From: Thermohalobaculum sediminis
GTDB lineage: Bacteria > Pseudomonadota > Alphaproteobacteria > Rhodobacterales > Rhodobacteraceae
Reading direction: 5' to 3'
DNA: 64,000 nucleotides
NCBI RefSeq assembly: GCF_023487995.1
Contig: NZ_JAMFKN010000002.1
Coordinates: 124,001-188,000, forward strand
Every line of letters begins with the position of its first letter. The first letter of the stretch is position 1. Shown piece after piece: positions 26,184 through 34,650 of this stretch. The translations under genes were made by a program, and so were the position numbers. The notes under the pieces are model-generated. The model ran no database searches. It worked only from the letters and a program-made list of their open reading frames with translations, and was not told the origin of the DNA.

Positions 26184-27758
26184 TTACTTGCGGAACTGCG
26201 TCGTCTCGGTCACCGGCGGGCCGAGCGTCAGCGAGCCGATCAGATCATAGCCCAGATCGACATTGTCGCGCGTGGCCCAGATCTGCAGGTTCTCGTAGAT
26301 CGGCACGCCGCACAGCTCGGCCGCGATCTTCTCCTGCGCGGTCTTCCACAGCGCCTTCTGCTTCGCCGGGTCCTGCTCGACGCGGGCGGCCTCGATCTCG
26401 GCGTCCGCGACCGCGCAATGGGCGAAGTTGGTGATGCCCGTCGGCGTGTTGACCGTGCTGGCCGAGTGGTAGAACTGCGTCAGATACGTGTCCGCCACCG
26501 GGAAGCGCGCGGCCGAGTAGTGGACGACCTGGCTCAGGTCCTTGCGGATCTGGGCGTGGAAGGTCGCGTGCTCGACCACCTCGATGTCGAGCTTGATCCC
26601 CGCCTCGGCCATCTGCGCCTGGAACACCTCCATCGTGCCCAGCATGCCGGGCAGCGCGGTGTGGATCACCTTCAGCGTGATGCCGTCGGGGTGCCCCGCC
26701 TCGGCCAGCAGCGCCTTGGCCCCCGCGAGGTCGTAGCCGGGGAAGACCTCGCTCATGTCGGCGTGTCCAAGATAGCCCTGCGGCACCGGCGAGTTGGCGA
26801 CGCGGGTGACGTCGCGGCCCTTGAACTCCATGAACTGGTCGCGGTTCGTCGCCATCGCGATGGCGCGGCGCACCCGGATGTCGTCGAGCGGCGCCGAGGC
26901 CATGTTGAGATACATGACGGACATCTCGGCCGGTTCCATGACATGGACGACGGCGCCGTCCATCTTCTTGGTGCGCTCGGCCCAAGTCTGGTCCTGCTTG
27001 CCATAGACCATGTCGAGCTCGCCCGACTGGAAGGCGAGGTCGCGCGCCGAGTCGGACGGGATGTACTGGTAGTTGATCCCGGCGAGCGCGGGCTTGCCGC
27101 GGAAGTAGTCGGGGTTCGCCACCAGCTTCAGGCTCTGCTGCGGCGTGTATTCGCCGAACATGAAGGGGCCGGTGCCGATCGGACGCTTCTGGAAGTCGGC
27201 GCCCATCTCCTCGGCCGCCTTTTTGCAGACGACGTTGCCGCCATGGTAGTTGGTCACGAGGCCGAGCAGGCTGGGCACCGGGTTCTTGAGCGTGATCTTC
27301 ACGGTATGGGTATCGGGCGCCTCGACCGAGGCGAACACGCCGAAATCGCTCGAGAAGCTCGAGCGCTCCTTGTCGGCGGCACGATTGAGCGAATAGACCA
27401 CGTCCTCGGCCGTCAGCTCGCCATAGCCATGATGGCACTGCACGCCCTTGCGCAGGTTGAAGGTCCACACGAGGCCGTCGTCGCTGGCGGTCCAGCTTTC
27501 GGCGAGATCGGGCTCGATGGTCTCGGGCGAGGCCGTGCCCGGCTTGAAGCGCACGAGGCCGTTGAACATCCAGCCGAACACCGCCTTGTCGATGGTCGTG
27601 GCCGACAGGTGCGGGTCGAGCCGCCCCGCGTCGGGCGCGGCGATGCCCACGTTGAGGATGTTGGTGTCCGGCCCCGCGAGGGCCTGCGGCGCGGTGAGCG
27701 CGCCCAGCGCCACCCCGCTTGCGAGCGCGAGGCCCGCGGTCAGTCTGGTCAGCTTCAT
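26184..27758 (-). CDS. ABC transporter substrate-binding protein, family 5 (DppA-like)
   Basis: A 524-residue periplasmic binding protein with Sec signal MKLTRLTAGLALASGVALGA ending near residue 28 (ALA). DLAESWTASDDGLVWTFNLR and LTAEDVVYSLNRA are the family-5 signature. GGGAGAA is well placed before the ATG. It sits in the middle of a long operon: its start overlaps the stop of a flavin oxidase gene (ATGA), which is strong evidence that the importer feeds that oxidase system. Many family-5 proteins bind opines, glutathione, nickel or modified peptides, so the ligand need not be a peptide. Confidence 0.9.
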   Translation of the reverse strand: MKLTRLTAGLALASGVALGALTAPQALAGPDTNILNVGIAAPDAGRLDPHLSATTIDKAVFGWMFNGLVRFKPGTASPETIEPDLAESWTASDDGLVWTFNLRKGVQCHHGYGELTAEDVVYSLNRAADKERSSFSSDFGVFASVEAPDTHTVKITLKNPVPSLLGLVTNYHGGNVVCKKAAEEMGADFQKRPIGTGPFMFGEYTPQQSLKLVANPDYFRGKPALAGINYQYIPSDSARDLAFQSGELDMVYGKQDQTWAERTKKMDGAVVHVMEPAEMSVMYLNMASAPLDDIRVRRAIAMATNRDQFMEFKGRDVTRVANSPVPQGYLGHADMSEVFPGYDLAGAKALLAEAGHPDGITLKVIHTALPGMLGTMEVFQAQMAEAGIKLDIEVVEHATFHAQIRKDLSQVVHYSAARFPVADTYLTQFYHSASTVNTPTGITNFAHCAVADAEIEAARVEQDPAKQKALWKTAQEKIAAELCGVPIYENLQIWATRDNVDLGYDLIGSLTLGPPVTETTQFRK

Positions 27759-28942
27759 CTCGTTTCTCCCTGCTGCATCGCCGCGATGGGGTCGCGGCCG
27801 TCCCCCTGCGCCCCGACGGGCGCCGCCGCGCCCGTGAAGCGCCCGATCGCGAAGGGGGCGAGCGGCGTCTCGCTCCCTCCCGAAAAGACCAGTTCCGCCA
27901 GCACCTCGCCCACCGCGGGACCGAGCTGGAAGCCATGCCCGCTGAAACCGAAGGCGTGGATCAGCCCCGGCGTGGTGTCGCTGGGGCCGATGACCGGGAT
28001 CTCGTCGGGCGTGTAGCCCTCGATCCCCGACCAGGTGCGGATGACATGGACGTGGCGGGTCCAGGGCAGGATGTCGGTGAGCCGGCCCATGGCCTGCGTC
28101 ACGTTCCCGCCACCCGCCCGCGAGGTGATGGCGCCGAAATCGTTCCAGCCCCGCCCACCGCCGAAGATCACGTTGCCGCGCGGGATCTGGCGCGCATAGA
28201 CGTCGCCGCCCGCGACGCCGATGTTGACCGGCAGGCGGTAGGGCAGTGGCTCGGTCACCTGCATGCTGGGCGATTGCGGCTCGATCGGCACGCTCTCGCC
28301 GAACCAGGCTGCCACCTTCGCCCCCCAGGCGCCGGCGACGTTGATCAGGGTGCGGGCGCTCACGCGCCGGCCGCGCTCGGTTTCCAGCCGGAAGCCGCCT
28401 TCGTCGCGCAGCGCGCCCTCGACCGCCTCGTGCTCGAAGATCTGCGCGCCCGCCTGCCGCGCCGCCCGCGCGAAGCCGGGCGCGACGATCCGGGGGTTCG
28501 CCTGCCCGTCGCTGCGGCAGAGCGAGGCGCCCACCACCCGCGGCCCCAACCACGGGAAGTCGGCGCGCAGGCGGTTGCCGGTGATCAGCTCCACCGCGAG
28601 CCCGTAATCGGCGGCACCGCGGGCGAAGTCCTCGAGGCTCGCCATCTGCTCGTCCGACCGGGCGAGCTTGAGGTGCCCCGTGGCCATGAACTCGCCGTCC
28701 GAGCCGATGAGTTCCGGCAACCGGTCCCAGATCCGGCGCGCGCGGCGGCTTAGCGGCAGTTCGGCAAAGTCGCGGCCATGCTCGCGCACGCCGCCGAAAT
28801 TGACGCCGCTTGCCTGGCTGCCGACGGTGCGCCGCTCGAACAGCGCGACCCTCAGGCCGCGCGTGGCCAGATGCAGGGCCGCGGCGCAGCCCGCCGTGCC
28901 GCCGCCGATGATGGCGGCGTCGAGATCGAGATGGCCGGTCAT
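27755..28942 (-). CDS. DAO-family FAD-dependent oxidoreductase (HcnC / opine oxidase beta-like), third copy
   Basis: A 395-residue DAO-fold flavoenzyme: FAD motif IIGGGTAGCAAALHL (11-25), GVNFGGVREHG, and C-terminal EGYTPDEIPVIGPS with HAFGFSGHGFQLGPAVGE. It resembles HcnC and the catalytic B subunit of octopine/nopaline oxidase and D-hydroxyproline dehydrogenase, which oxidise a C-N bond to an imine. It follows an HcnA-HcnB-like pair and overlaps the binding-protein gene by 4 bp. With its partners it probably forms a heteromeric, membrane-linked dehydrogenase. Confidence 0.85.
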   Translation of the reverse strand: MTGHLDLDAAIIGGGTAGCAAALHLATRGLRVALFERRTVGSQASGVNFGGVREHGRDFAELPLSRRARRIWDRLPELIGSDGEFMATGHLKLARSDEQMASLEDFARGAADYGLAVELITGNRLRADFPWLGPRVVGASLCRSDGQANPRIVAPGFARAARQAGAQIFEHEAVEGALRDEGGFRLETERGRRVSARTLINVAGAWGAKVAAWFGESVPIEPQSPSMQVTEPLPYRLPVNIGVAGGDVYARQIPRGNVIFGGGRGWNDFGAITSRAGGGNVTQAMGRLTDILPWTRHVHVIRTWSGIEGYTPDEIPVIGPSDTTPGLIHAFGFSGHGFQLGPAVGEVLAELVFSGGSETPLAPFAIGRFTGAAAPVGAQGDGRDPIAAMQQGETR

Positions 28943-30318
28943 GCCGCGTCCTCCGCCGCATCGGCGAAGGCCGCGACCGGCACGGGCTTGACGGGCGGCT
29001 GGCTGCGCAGGCGCCCGGCCTCCTTGACTTCCACGCCCCGGGCGGCGGCAAGGATCTCGGCCGCGGCGGGGCCGCAGATCCGGCCCTGGCAGCGGCCCAT
29101 GCCGACGCGCGAGAATGCCTTGGCACGGTTCACGTCATGCGGCGCCAGCCGGTCGATGCTGGCGCGGAACTCGCCTGCCGTCACCGCCTCGCAGCGGCAC
29201 AGGATGCAGTCGTCGGGGATGGCGCGGGCGAGAGGCGCGGGGAAGGGAAAGGCGCGCTCGATCGCCCGGCGCAGCCGCGCCTGCCCGCCGATGCGCCGCG
29301 CGCAGGCCGCGAGCGCCGCGCCCTGCCCGGTGTCGCCGAGGTCGGTGAGGATGGCGCGTGCCGCCCGTTCGCCCGCGATCTCGGCCAGCTCCGCGCCACC
29401 GATCCGGGTGCCGTCACCGGCGAGGTAGACGCCCGGCACGGTGCTGCGCCCGGCCTCGTCGGCCACGACCTGCCACTGGTAGTTGCCCGCGTCGAACTCG
29501 AAGCCGCAGCCCGCGAGGTCGGCAAGCTGCCATTCGCTCTTGAGCCCGTAGCCGAAGGCGATGGCGTCGCATTCGATCTCGTGGCGCCGGCCGCTGGCAT
29601 CCGTGTAGGCGAAGCCCTCGACGCTCTCGGAGCCGAGTGCCGCGACCGGCGTGATGCCGTGCCGGTAGGGAATGCGCCGCGCCGCGAGGCGCGCGAGATA
29701 GACGAGGCCCTTCCAGCCGGTCTTGCCCCCGGCCAGCAGGCCCGGCATGGCCGCGAGCTTGGCGCGCAGGGGCGTGGTGTCGAGCACCGCCGCCACCTCG
29801 GCGCCTGCGGCGGCGTATTGCGAGGCCACGAGCGGCAGCAGCGGGCTTGCGCCGAAGAACACAACGCGCCGCCCGATGGCGCAGGCCTGATGCTTCAGCG
29901 CGACCTGCGCCCCGCCCAGCGTGTAGACGCCGGGCCGCGTCCAGCCGGGGAAGGGGATCACCCGGTCCATCGCGCCCGTGGCCAGCAGCAGGCGGTCGAA
30001 CTCGACCGTCTCGGGCCGGCCGTCGTGCAGCGTCTGCAAGCGCCGCCCCTCGATGTTCCACACGAGCGTGCCAGAGCGGTGGTCGATGCGGTTGTCCGCA
30101 TCGAAGGCCGCGTGCAGCGCCCGCGCCCGCCCGGCCTCGAAGCCATAGAGCTTGTCATAGGCACGGGTGAAGCCGCGCGGCTGACGGCGGTAGATCTGGC
30201 CACCCGAGGCGGGCGCCTCGTCGAGCACGACGGGGTTCAGCCCCGCCCCGGCCAGCACCAGCGCCGCGCGCATCCCCGCCGGGCCCGCGCCGACGATGAC
30301 GATCCGGTCAGAACGCAT
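28939..30318 (-). CDS. HcnB-like NAD(P)/FAD oxidoreductase with BFD-like [2Fe-2S] domain, second copy
   Basis: A 459-residue protein: N-terminal FAD motif IVIVGAGPAGMRAALVL (6-22), a redox-disulfide-reductase-like core, and a C-terminal BFD-like [2Fe-2S] domain with CRCEAVTAGEF and GMGRCQGRICG. This layout is that of HcnB, opine oxidase subunit A and the alpha subunit of heteromeric D-hydroxyproline dehydrogenase. It overlaps the small ferredoxin-like gene by 11 bp and the following oxidase by 4 bp. Role: electron transfer from the DAO-type subunit. Confidence 0.87.
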   Translation of the reverse strand: MRSDRIVIVGAGPAGMRAALVLAGAGLNPVVLDEAPASGGQIYRRQPRGFTRAYDKLYGFEAGRARALHAAFDADNRIDHRSGTLVWNIEGRRLQTLHDGRPETVEFDRLLLATGAMDRVIPFPGWTRPGVYTLGGAQVALKHQACAIGRRVVFFGASPLLPLVASQYAAAGAEVAAVLDTTPLRAKLAAMPGLLAGGKTGWKGLVYLARLAARRIPYRHGITPVAALGSESVEGFAYTDASGRRHEIECDAIAFGYGLKSEWQLADLAGCGFEFDAGNYQWQVVADEAGRSTVPGVYLAGDGTRIGGAELAEIAGERAARAILTDLGDTGQGAALAACARRIGGQARLRRAIERAFPFPAPLARAIPDDCILCRCEAVTAGEFRASIDRLAPHDVNRAKAFSRVGMGRCQGRICGPAAAEILAAARGVEVKEAGRLRSQPPVKPVPVAAFADAAEDAA

Positions 30319-30613
30319 CGGCGCCCTCCTCGGCCCCGGTCAGGATGGCCATCCCGGCTTCGGCGAAGGTCGTGCAGGCGCGCAGCCGCCGCCCGTCCTC
30401 CAGCCGCACCCAGCAGTCCTGGCAGGCGCCCATCAGGCAAAAGCCCGCGCGCGGGCCATCCCCGAATTCCGAGACGCGCAGCCGCCCTCGGGCGGTGAGG
30501 ATCGCGGTCATCAGCGTGTCGCCCTGCATCGCCTCGACCGGCGCACCATCGACGGTGATGGCGACCCGGGGGCGGCCGGTCTCGGCCAGCCGACGGAAAC
30601 GCGCGCCGCTCAT
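30308..30613 (-). CDS. HcnA-like (2Fe-2S)-binding protein, second copy
   Basis: A 101-residue ferredoxin-like subunit. Cysteines 59, 64, 67 and 80 follow the spacing C-x4-C-x2-C-x12-C of a [2Fe-2S] centre (GFCLMGACQDCW then RACTT). Such proteins are the gamma subunit of HcnABC-type, opine oxidase and D-hydroxyproline dehydrogenase complexes. Its start overlaps the preceding oxidase stop by 4 bp. It is short but full length for the family. Confidence 0.87.
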   Translation of the reverse strand: MSGARFRRLAETGRPRVAITVDGAPVEAMQGDTLMTAILTARGRLRVSEFGDGPRAGFCLMGACQDCWVRLEDGRRLRACTTFAEAGMAILTGAEEGADAF

Positions 30614-31740
30614 GATGCCTCCCTCCACGCCTGCCCGGCGAAGCGTGCGATCGAGAATGGCTCGATCGGCAGCGAGGTTGCGCCACTTTCCACCAGATCC
30701 GCGACGATGGCCCCGCCGATCGGTCCAAGCTGGAAGCCGTGCGCCGAGAACCCGAAGGCATGGATCACCCCCGGCGCTGTCATGCTGGGCCCGATCACCG
30801 GGATGGCGTCGGGCATCGCCCCCTCGATCCCGGCCCAGCTTCGGACGATCCGCGCGCCGCGCATGACGGGGAACAGGTCCAGCGTCGTTCCGATGAGGCG
30901 GTGAAGCTCGCCGAACTCGACATGGGCGCGGTTCGCATCGGGCTCGGCCCGGCTGCGCCAGCCGCCGCCGATCACCACGCTGCCGTTGGGTGACTGCTTG
31001 AACGAGATCATGCGGTCGAAGCTTGCCACCACGGGATCGACAAAGGGTGCCATGCGGGCGGTGACCAGCATCATCGGCGCGATCGGCTCGATCGGCACCG
31101 GCTCGCCCAGCGCGGCGGCGACGGCGCCGCCCCAGGCGCCCGCGCAGTTGACCACTTGCGCGCCCGAAAATGTGCCACGGTCGGTCGGCACTTGCCAGCC
31201 GCCGCCCGCGCGGCGGGGCATGCCGGCGCGGCACGGCGTCAGGAACTCGGCGCCCAGCGCAGCCGCCTGCCGGGCGAAGGCGCGCGTCGTGCGCGTGGGG
31301 TCGGCGTGGCCATCGTCGGCGGTCCAGAGCGCGCCGAGGCAATGGCGCGAGATGGCGGGGACGAGCTCGAACAACTCCTCGGGCCCGATCCATTGCTCGT
31401 GGCTGTAGCCCAGCCCCTCGACCAGCCGGCGCCGGGCGGCGATGGCGGCGAGACCCGGCTCGCCCTCGGCCACGCGGATCTGGCCGGTCTGGCGATAGCC
31501 GCAGTCGTCGTGCACGAGGTCCTCGATCCGCTGCCACAGCGCGGCCGATGCCATGGCGAGCGGGATCTCCGCCGGGTGGCGGTTGAGCCGCCGCACGCCG
31601 CCCGCGTTCACGCCCGAGGCATGGCGCGCGACGTGGTCCTTCTCGACCACGACGACCGAGAGGCCGCGCAGCCGGCAGTGGAGCGCGGTCGAGCAGCCAT
31701 GGATGCCGCCGCCGATCACGATGACATCGGCGGTGTTCAT
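30610..31740 (-). CDS. DAO-family FAD-dependent oxidoreductase (HcnC-like), second copy
   Basis: A 376-residue DAO-fold oxidase with FAD motif VIVIGGGIHGCSTALH (6-21), GVNAGGVRRLNRHPAEIPLA, and the late AGIEGAMPDAIPVIGPS and HAFGFSAHGFQLGP segments. It looks closer to sarcosine-oxidase-beta/HcnC-type enzymes than to classical D-amino acid oxidase. It sits exactly between the two HcnA-HcnB-like pairs with 4-bp overlaps on both sides, so it can be assigned to either pair or to both. Confidence 0.85.
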   Translation of the reverse strand: MNTADVIVIGGGIHGCSTALHCRLRGLSVVVVEKDHVARHASGVNAGGVRRLNRHPAEIPLAMASAALWQRIEDLVHDDCGYRQTGQIRVAEGEPGLAAIAARRRLVEGLGYSHEQWIGPEELFELVPAISRHCLGALWTADDGHADPTRTTRAFARQAAALGAEFLTPCRAGMPRRAGGGWQVPTDRGTFSGAQVVNCAGAWGGAVAAALGEPVPIEPIAPMMLVTARMAPFVDPVVASFDRMISFKQSPNGSVVIGGGWRSRAEPDANRAHVEFGELHRLIGTTLDLFPVMRGARIVRSWAGIEGAMPDAIPVIGPSMTAPGVIHAFGFSAHGFQLGPIGGAIVADLVESGATSLPIEPFSIARFAGQAWREAS

Positions 31741-33146
31741 GCCACCTCCTCCCCCGCCGCGGCGAAGGCCGTGAGTGGGACGGGCTTGACCGGCGGGCGC
31801 AGGCGGAACTGGCCGACCTCGGCCTCGGGCACGCCGCGGGCCTCGGCGATCAGGCGCGTCACGGTGGGGTCGCAGAACCGGCCCTGGCAGGGGCCCATGC
31901 CGCAGCGCAGGAAGGCCTTGATCTGGTTCGGCCCCTGCGCGCCCGAAGCGACGGCCCCCCGGACAGCGCCGGCCGTGACCTCCTCGCAGCGGCAGACGAC
32001 CACCGCGTCGGGGAGGGCCGCGCGCGCGAGGCGTGGGGGGTAGAGGCGGTCGATGAAGGCGCGGCCCCGCAGGATGCGGTCGAGGTCGCGGCGCAGGGGA
32101 GCGGCCAGCCCGTCGCGCTCGGGCAGGGTCAGCCGGCCCAGCGCGTGCGCGGCGCCGAGGACGGCGAGCCGTCCGGCGAGCGGAGCCGCGTCCGCGCCCG
32201 CGATGCCGCCGCCGTCGCCCGCGATCAGGACGCCCTCGACGCTGGTCTGCCCCCAGGGGCCGAGCCGCGGGCGGAAGGCGGCCTGCGCCTCGTCCCAGAG
32301 ATGCTCGCAGCCGATGGCGCGCGCGAGGTTGGTGGCCGGGATGACACCCTCGTGGAGGGCGACCAGCCCCGTCGCGATCTCGCCCGAGGCGCCGCCGGCG
32401 GTGCGGTAGCGCACGGCCTCGGCGCGCCCGTCGCCAGTGATCTCGATCGCCGCGACGTCGCGCACGACCCTGATCCCCAGCGCACGGAAATCGCGCATCA
32501 GGCCGAGCCCCGCGCGCCATGTCCCGCTGGCAAGGAAGCCCGGCAGGTGTGGAACCGCCCCGCGCCACGCGCCCGGAGGCGCGGTCCACAGCACCGCCGC
32601 GATCCGCGCGCCGCAGGCCGCAAGCTGCACGGCGGTCAGATAGAGGAGCGGCCCATTCCCGGCCAGCACGACCGGCGCGGACGGCACGACCTCCGCCCCC
32701 TTCAGCAACGTCTGGAGCGCCCCCACCGTCATCGCGCCGGGCAGGGTCCAGCCGGGCACGGGGACCGGGCGCTCGGTGGCGCCGGGGGCGATGAGGACGC
32801 GGCGGGCGCGAAGCTGACCCACCCGCTCGCCCTGCATCAGCCACAGCCGGGCGGGCTCGTGGTCGGCGGTCTCGACATGCCAGACCAGCGTGCCGGGACG
32901 GTAGTCGGCCACGGCGGCGCGGAAGGCAGCCGCGTGGGCCGCGCCCTTGGCGTAGGAGCCGCCGAGGGATGCGCGCCCGCCAGACGCCTCGATGTTGCGC
33001 CAGATCTGACCGCCGGGGGCGGGCTGCTCGTCCAGCACCACCGCCGCGAGGCCGCGCGCCGCCGCCTCGACCGCCGCAGCCATGCCGGCGGGCCCCGCGC
33101 CCACGATGGCGAGGTCGAAGACCGGCGCCTCGAGCCTCGCGTTCAT
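31737..33146 (-). CDS. HcnB-like NAD(P)/FAD oxidoreductase with BFD-like [2Fe-2S] domain, first copy
   Basis: A 469-residue paralogue of the protein at 28939-30318 with the same order of domains: LAIVGAGPAGMAAAVEA near residue 12, PVPGWTLPGAMTVGALQ, AGDGGGIAGADAA, and the C-terminal CRCEEVTAGAV and GMGPCQGRFC. The ATG at 33146 overlaps the small [2Fe-2S] gene stop by 4 bp; the longer frame upstream is coding only in the neighbour's frame. Having two divergent copies in one operon argues for two related complexes rather than a recent duplication. Confidence 0.87.
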   Translation of the reverse strand: MNARLEAPVFDLAIVGAGPAGMAAAVEAAARGLAAVVLDEQPAPGGQIWRNIEASGGRASLGGSYAKGAAHAAAFRAAVADYRPGTLVWHVETADHEPARLWLMQGERVGQLRARRVLIAPGATERPVPVPGWTLPGAMTVGALQTLLKGAEVVPSAPVVLAGNGPLLYLTAVQLAACGARIAAVLWTAPPGAWRGAVPHLPGFLASGTWRAGLGLMRDFRALGIRVVRDVAAIEITGDGRAEAVRYRTAGGASGEIATGLVALHEGVIPATNLARAIGCEHLWDEAQAAFRPRLGPWGQTSVEGVLIAGDGGGIAGADAAPLAGRLAVLGAAHALGRLTLPERDGLAAPLRRDLDRILRGRAFIDRLYPPRLARAALPDAVVVCRCEEVTAGAVRGAVASGAQGPNQIKAFLRCGMGPCQGRFCDPTVTRLIAEARGVPEAEVGQFRLRPPVKPVPLTAFAAAGEEVA

Positions 33147-33442
33147 GCAGGCGCCCCCGCGATCCGGTCGCGCCGCACCTCCATGCCGGGGCGCACAATG
33201 GTCATGCAGGCCTGGCAGCCCGGCAGCCCGTCGATCTCGACGAGGCAATCGAAGCAGGCGCCCATCATGCAAAATGGCCCCCGCGGCGCGGCCGAGACCG
33301 GGGACGCGCGGAACACCGCCTCGCCCGCCGCCAGAAGGGCCGCCGCCACGCTCTCGCCCGCGCGGGCCGCGATCTCGCGTCCCTCGAAGCGGAAGGTGAC
33401 GGGCGTGCCGCCCGCCTCAGCCGGCGAGAGCCGTCGGAACAT
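33143..33442 (-). CDS. HcnA-like (2Fe-2S)-binding protein, first copy
   Basis: A 99-residue ferredoxin-like subunit with cysteines 58, 63, 66 and 79 (PFCMMGACFDCLVE then QACMT), the same C-x4-C-x2-C-x12-C pattern as the second copy; an extra Cys76 is present. GGAGAGG sits four bases before the ATG. It overlaps the first DAO gene by 26 bp and the HcnB-like gene by 4 bp. Confidence 0.85.
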   Translation of the reverse strand: MFRRLSPAEAGGTPVTFRFEGREIAARAGESVAAALLAAGEAVFRASPVSAAPRGPFCMMGACFDCLVEIDGLPGCQACMTIVRPGMEVRRDRIAGAPA

Positions 33443-34553
33443 CGAACCTCTCCGTCGTGAACTGCGCGATCTCGGGCGGCGCGGCCTCGCCGTCGATGGC
33501 GTCGGCCAGCGGCCCGGCATGGGCGGCGGCCAGCGTCACCCCGCTGTGGCAGGCGAGCGCCCACAGCCCCGGCAGGTCGGGCCATGTCTGGTAGATCGGG
33601 AAGCCGTCGGGCGACATCACCCTCAGCGCGCCCCATGTCCGCACCACGCGCGCGCCGCCGAGCACCGGGAACGAGGCCACGGCACGGGCGGCGATCTGCG
33701 CGCCCACCGCCATCGTCGTGCCGTAGTCGAAGCCCACGTCCTCCTTGCTGTCGCCGAGCAGGACCGAGCCCTCGGCCGTCTGGCGGACATGGGTGGTGGG
33801 AACGCCGAGGAAGCGCGGCAGCCGCCCGGTCACCAGGATCTGCCCGCGCTGCGGTCGCACCGGGAAGGACCGGCCCAAGGCCGCCGCAAGCGCCGCGTTC
33901 CCGAGCCCCGCCGCCAGCACCACGCGCGCGGCGCGGATCGTCGTGCCGTCGCGCATCTCCAGCCGGTAGCCCGCATCGTCGGGCCGGATCGCCGCGACGC
34001 CGGCGCCACCGATCCGCCGCATCCCGCGCGCGCGCGCGGCATCGCCCAACGCGCGGGCCAGCCGGAAGGGATCGGCATCGCCATCCATCGCGCACCACGA
34101 GGCGCCCGCGACCGCGTCGCCCACGGCCGGGGCGATCTCGCGCAACGCGGCGCGGTCGAGCATCTCGACCCGCACGCCGGCGGCGCCCATCTGGTTGCTC
34201 ATCTGTGCGACGAAGCGCGCGCGCTCCTCGACCTCGGCCTCGCCCAGGCACAGATGCAGGCCCCCGGTCTGCCGATGGGCCACGTCGATCCCGGTCTCCT
34301 CCGCCAACCGCGCGGCGAAGTCCGGCCAGAGCGTCGCCGAGCGCGCCGTCCAGGCGGAATAGGCAGGCATCCCCTGCCCCTTGCTCTGCACCCAGATCAG
34401 GCCGAAGTTCCCGGCCGACGCCGGGCGCGCCGCGTCGCCCTCCGCGACCAGCGTAACCTCGCGGCCGCGGCGCGCGAGGCCATGGGCCGTGGCGAGCCCC
34501 ACGAGCCCTCCACCGACGACGACCACATCCTGCACGCCGGAAACGCCTTTCAT
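33417..34553 (-). CDS. DAO-family FAD-dependent oxidoreductase, first copy
   Basis: A 378-residue DAO-fold oxidase and first gene of the 13-gene operon. FAD motif VVVVGGGLVGLATAHGL (10-26), SAGNFGLIWVQSKG after it, and C-terminal ALRVMSPDGFPIYQ with ACHSGVTLAAAHAGP. It is related to HcnC and glycine/D-amino acid oxidases. The ATG at 34553 follows GGTGGA closely; a downstream GTG is a weaker alternative. It faces an OccR/NocR-like LysR gene across 97 bp and is probably activated by it in the presence of the substrate. Confidence 0.82.
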   Translation of the reverse strand: MKGVSGVQDVVVVGGGLVGLATAHGLARRGREVTLVAEGDAARPASAGNFGLIWVQSKGQGMPAYSAWTARSATLWPDFAARLAEETGIDVAHRQTGGLHLCLGEAEVEERARFVAQMSNQMGAAGVRVEMLDRAALREIAPAVGDAVAGASWCAMDGDADPFRLARALGDAARARGMRRIGGAGVAAIRPDDAGYRLEMRDGTTIRAARVVLAAGLGNAALAAALGRSFPVRPQRGQILVTGRLPRFLGVPTTHVRQTAEGSVLLGDSKEDVGFDYGTTMAVGAQIAARAVASFPVLGGARVVRTWGALRVMSPDGFPIYQTWPDLPGLWALACHSGVTLAAAHAGPLADAIDGEAAPPEIAQFTTERFDVPTALAG

Positions 34554-34650
34554 TCCACCGTGGGTAGCATGGCGGAACGATCGGTCTCCAATGCAATCCT
34601 TGCGGTGTCGCATGCGAAAATCTTATGGATTAACGGAAGGGAGACACTGC
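34554..34650. promoter_or_regulatory. divergent promoter region, LysR / oxidase operon
   Basis: 97 bases that must contain both promoters and the LysR operator. A small dyad AATC-N5-GATT lies at 34619-34631 in the only A+T-rich stretch (34617-34633). Opine-type LysR proteins bind AT-rich dyads in such gaps; the exact site cannot be fixed by eye. Confidence 0.45.
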
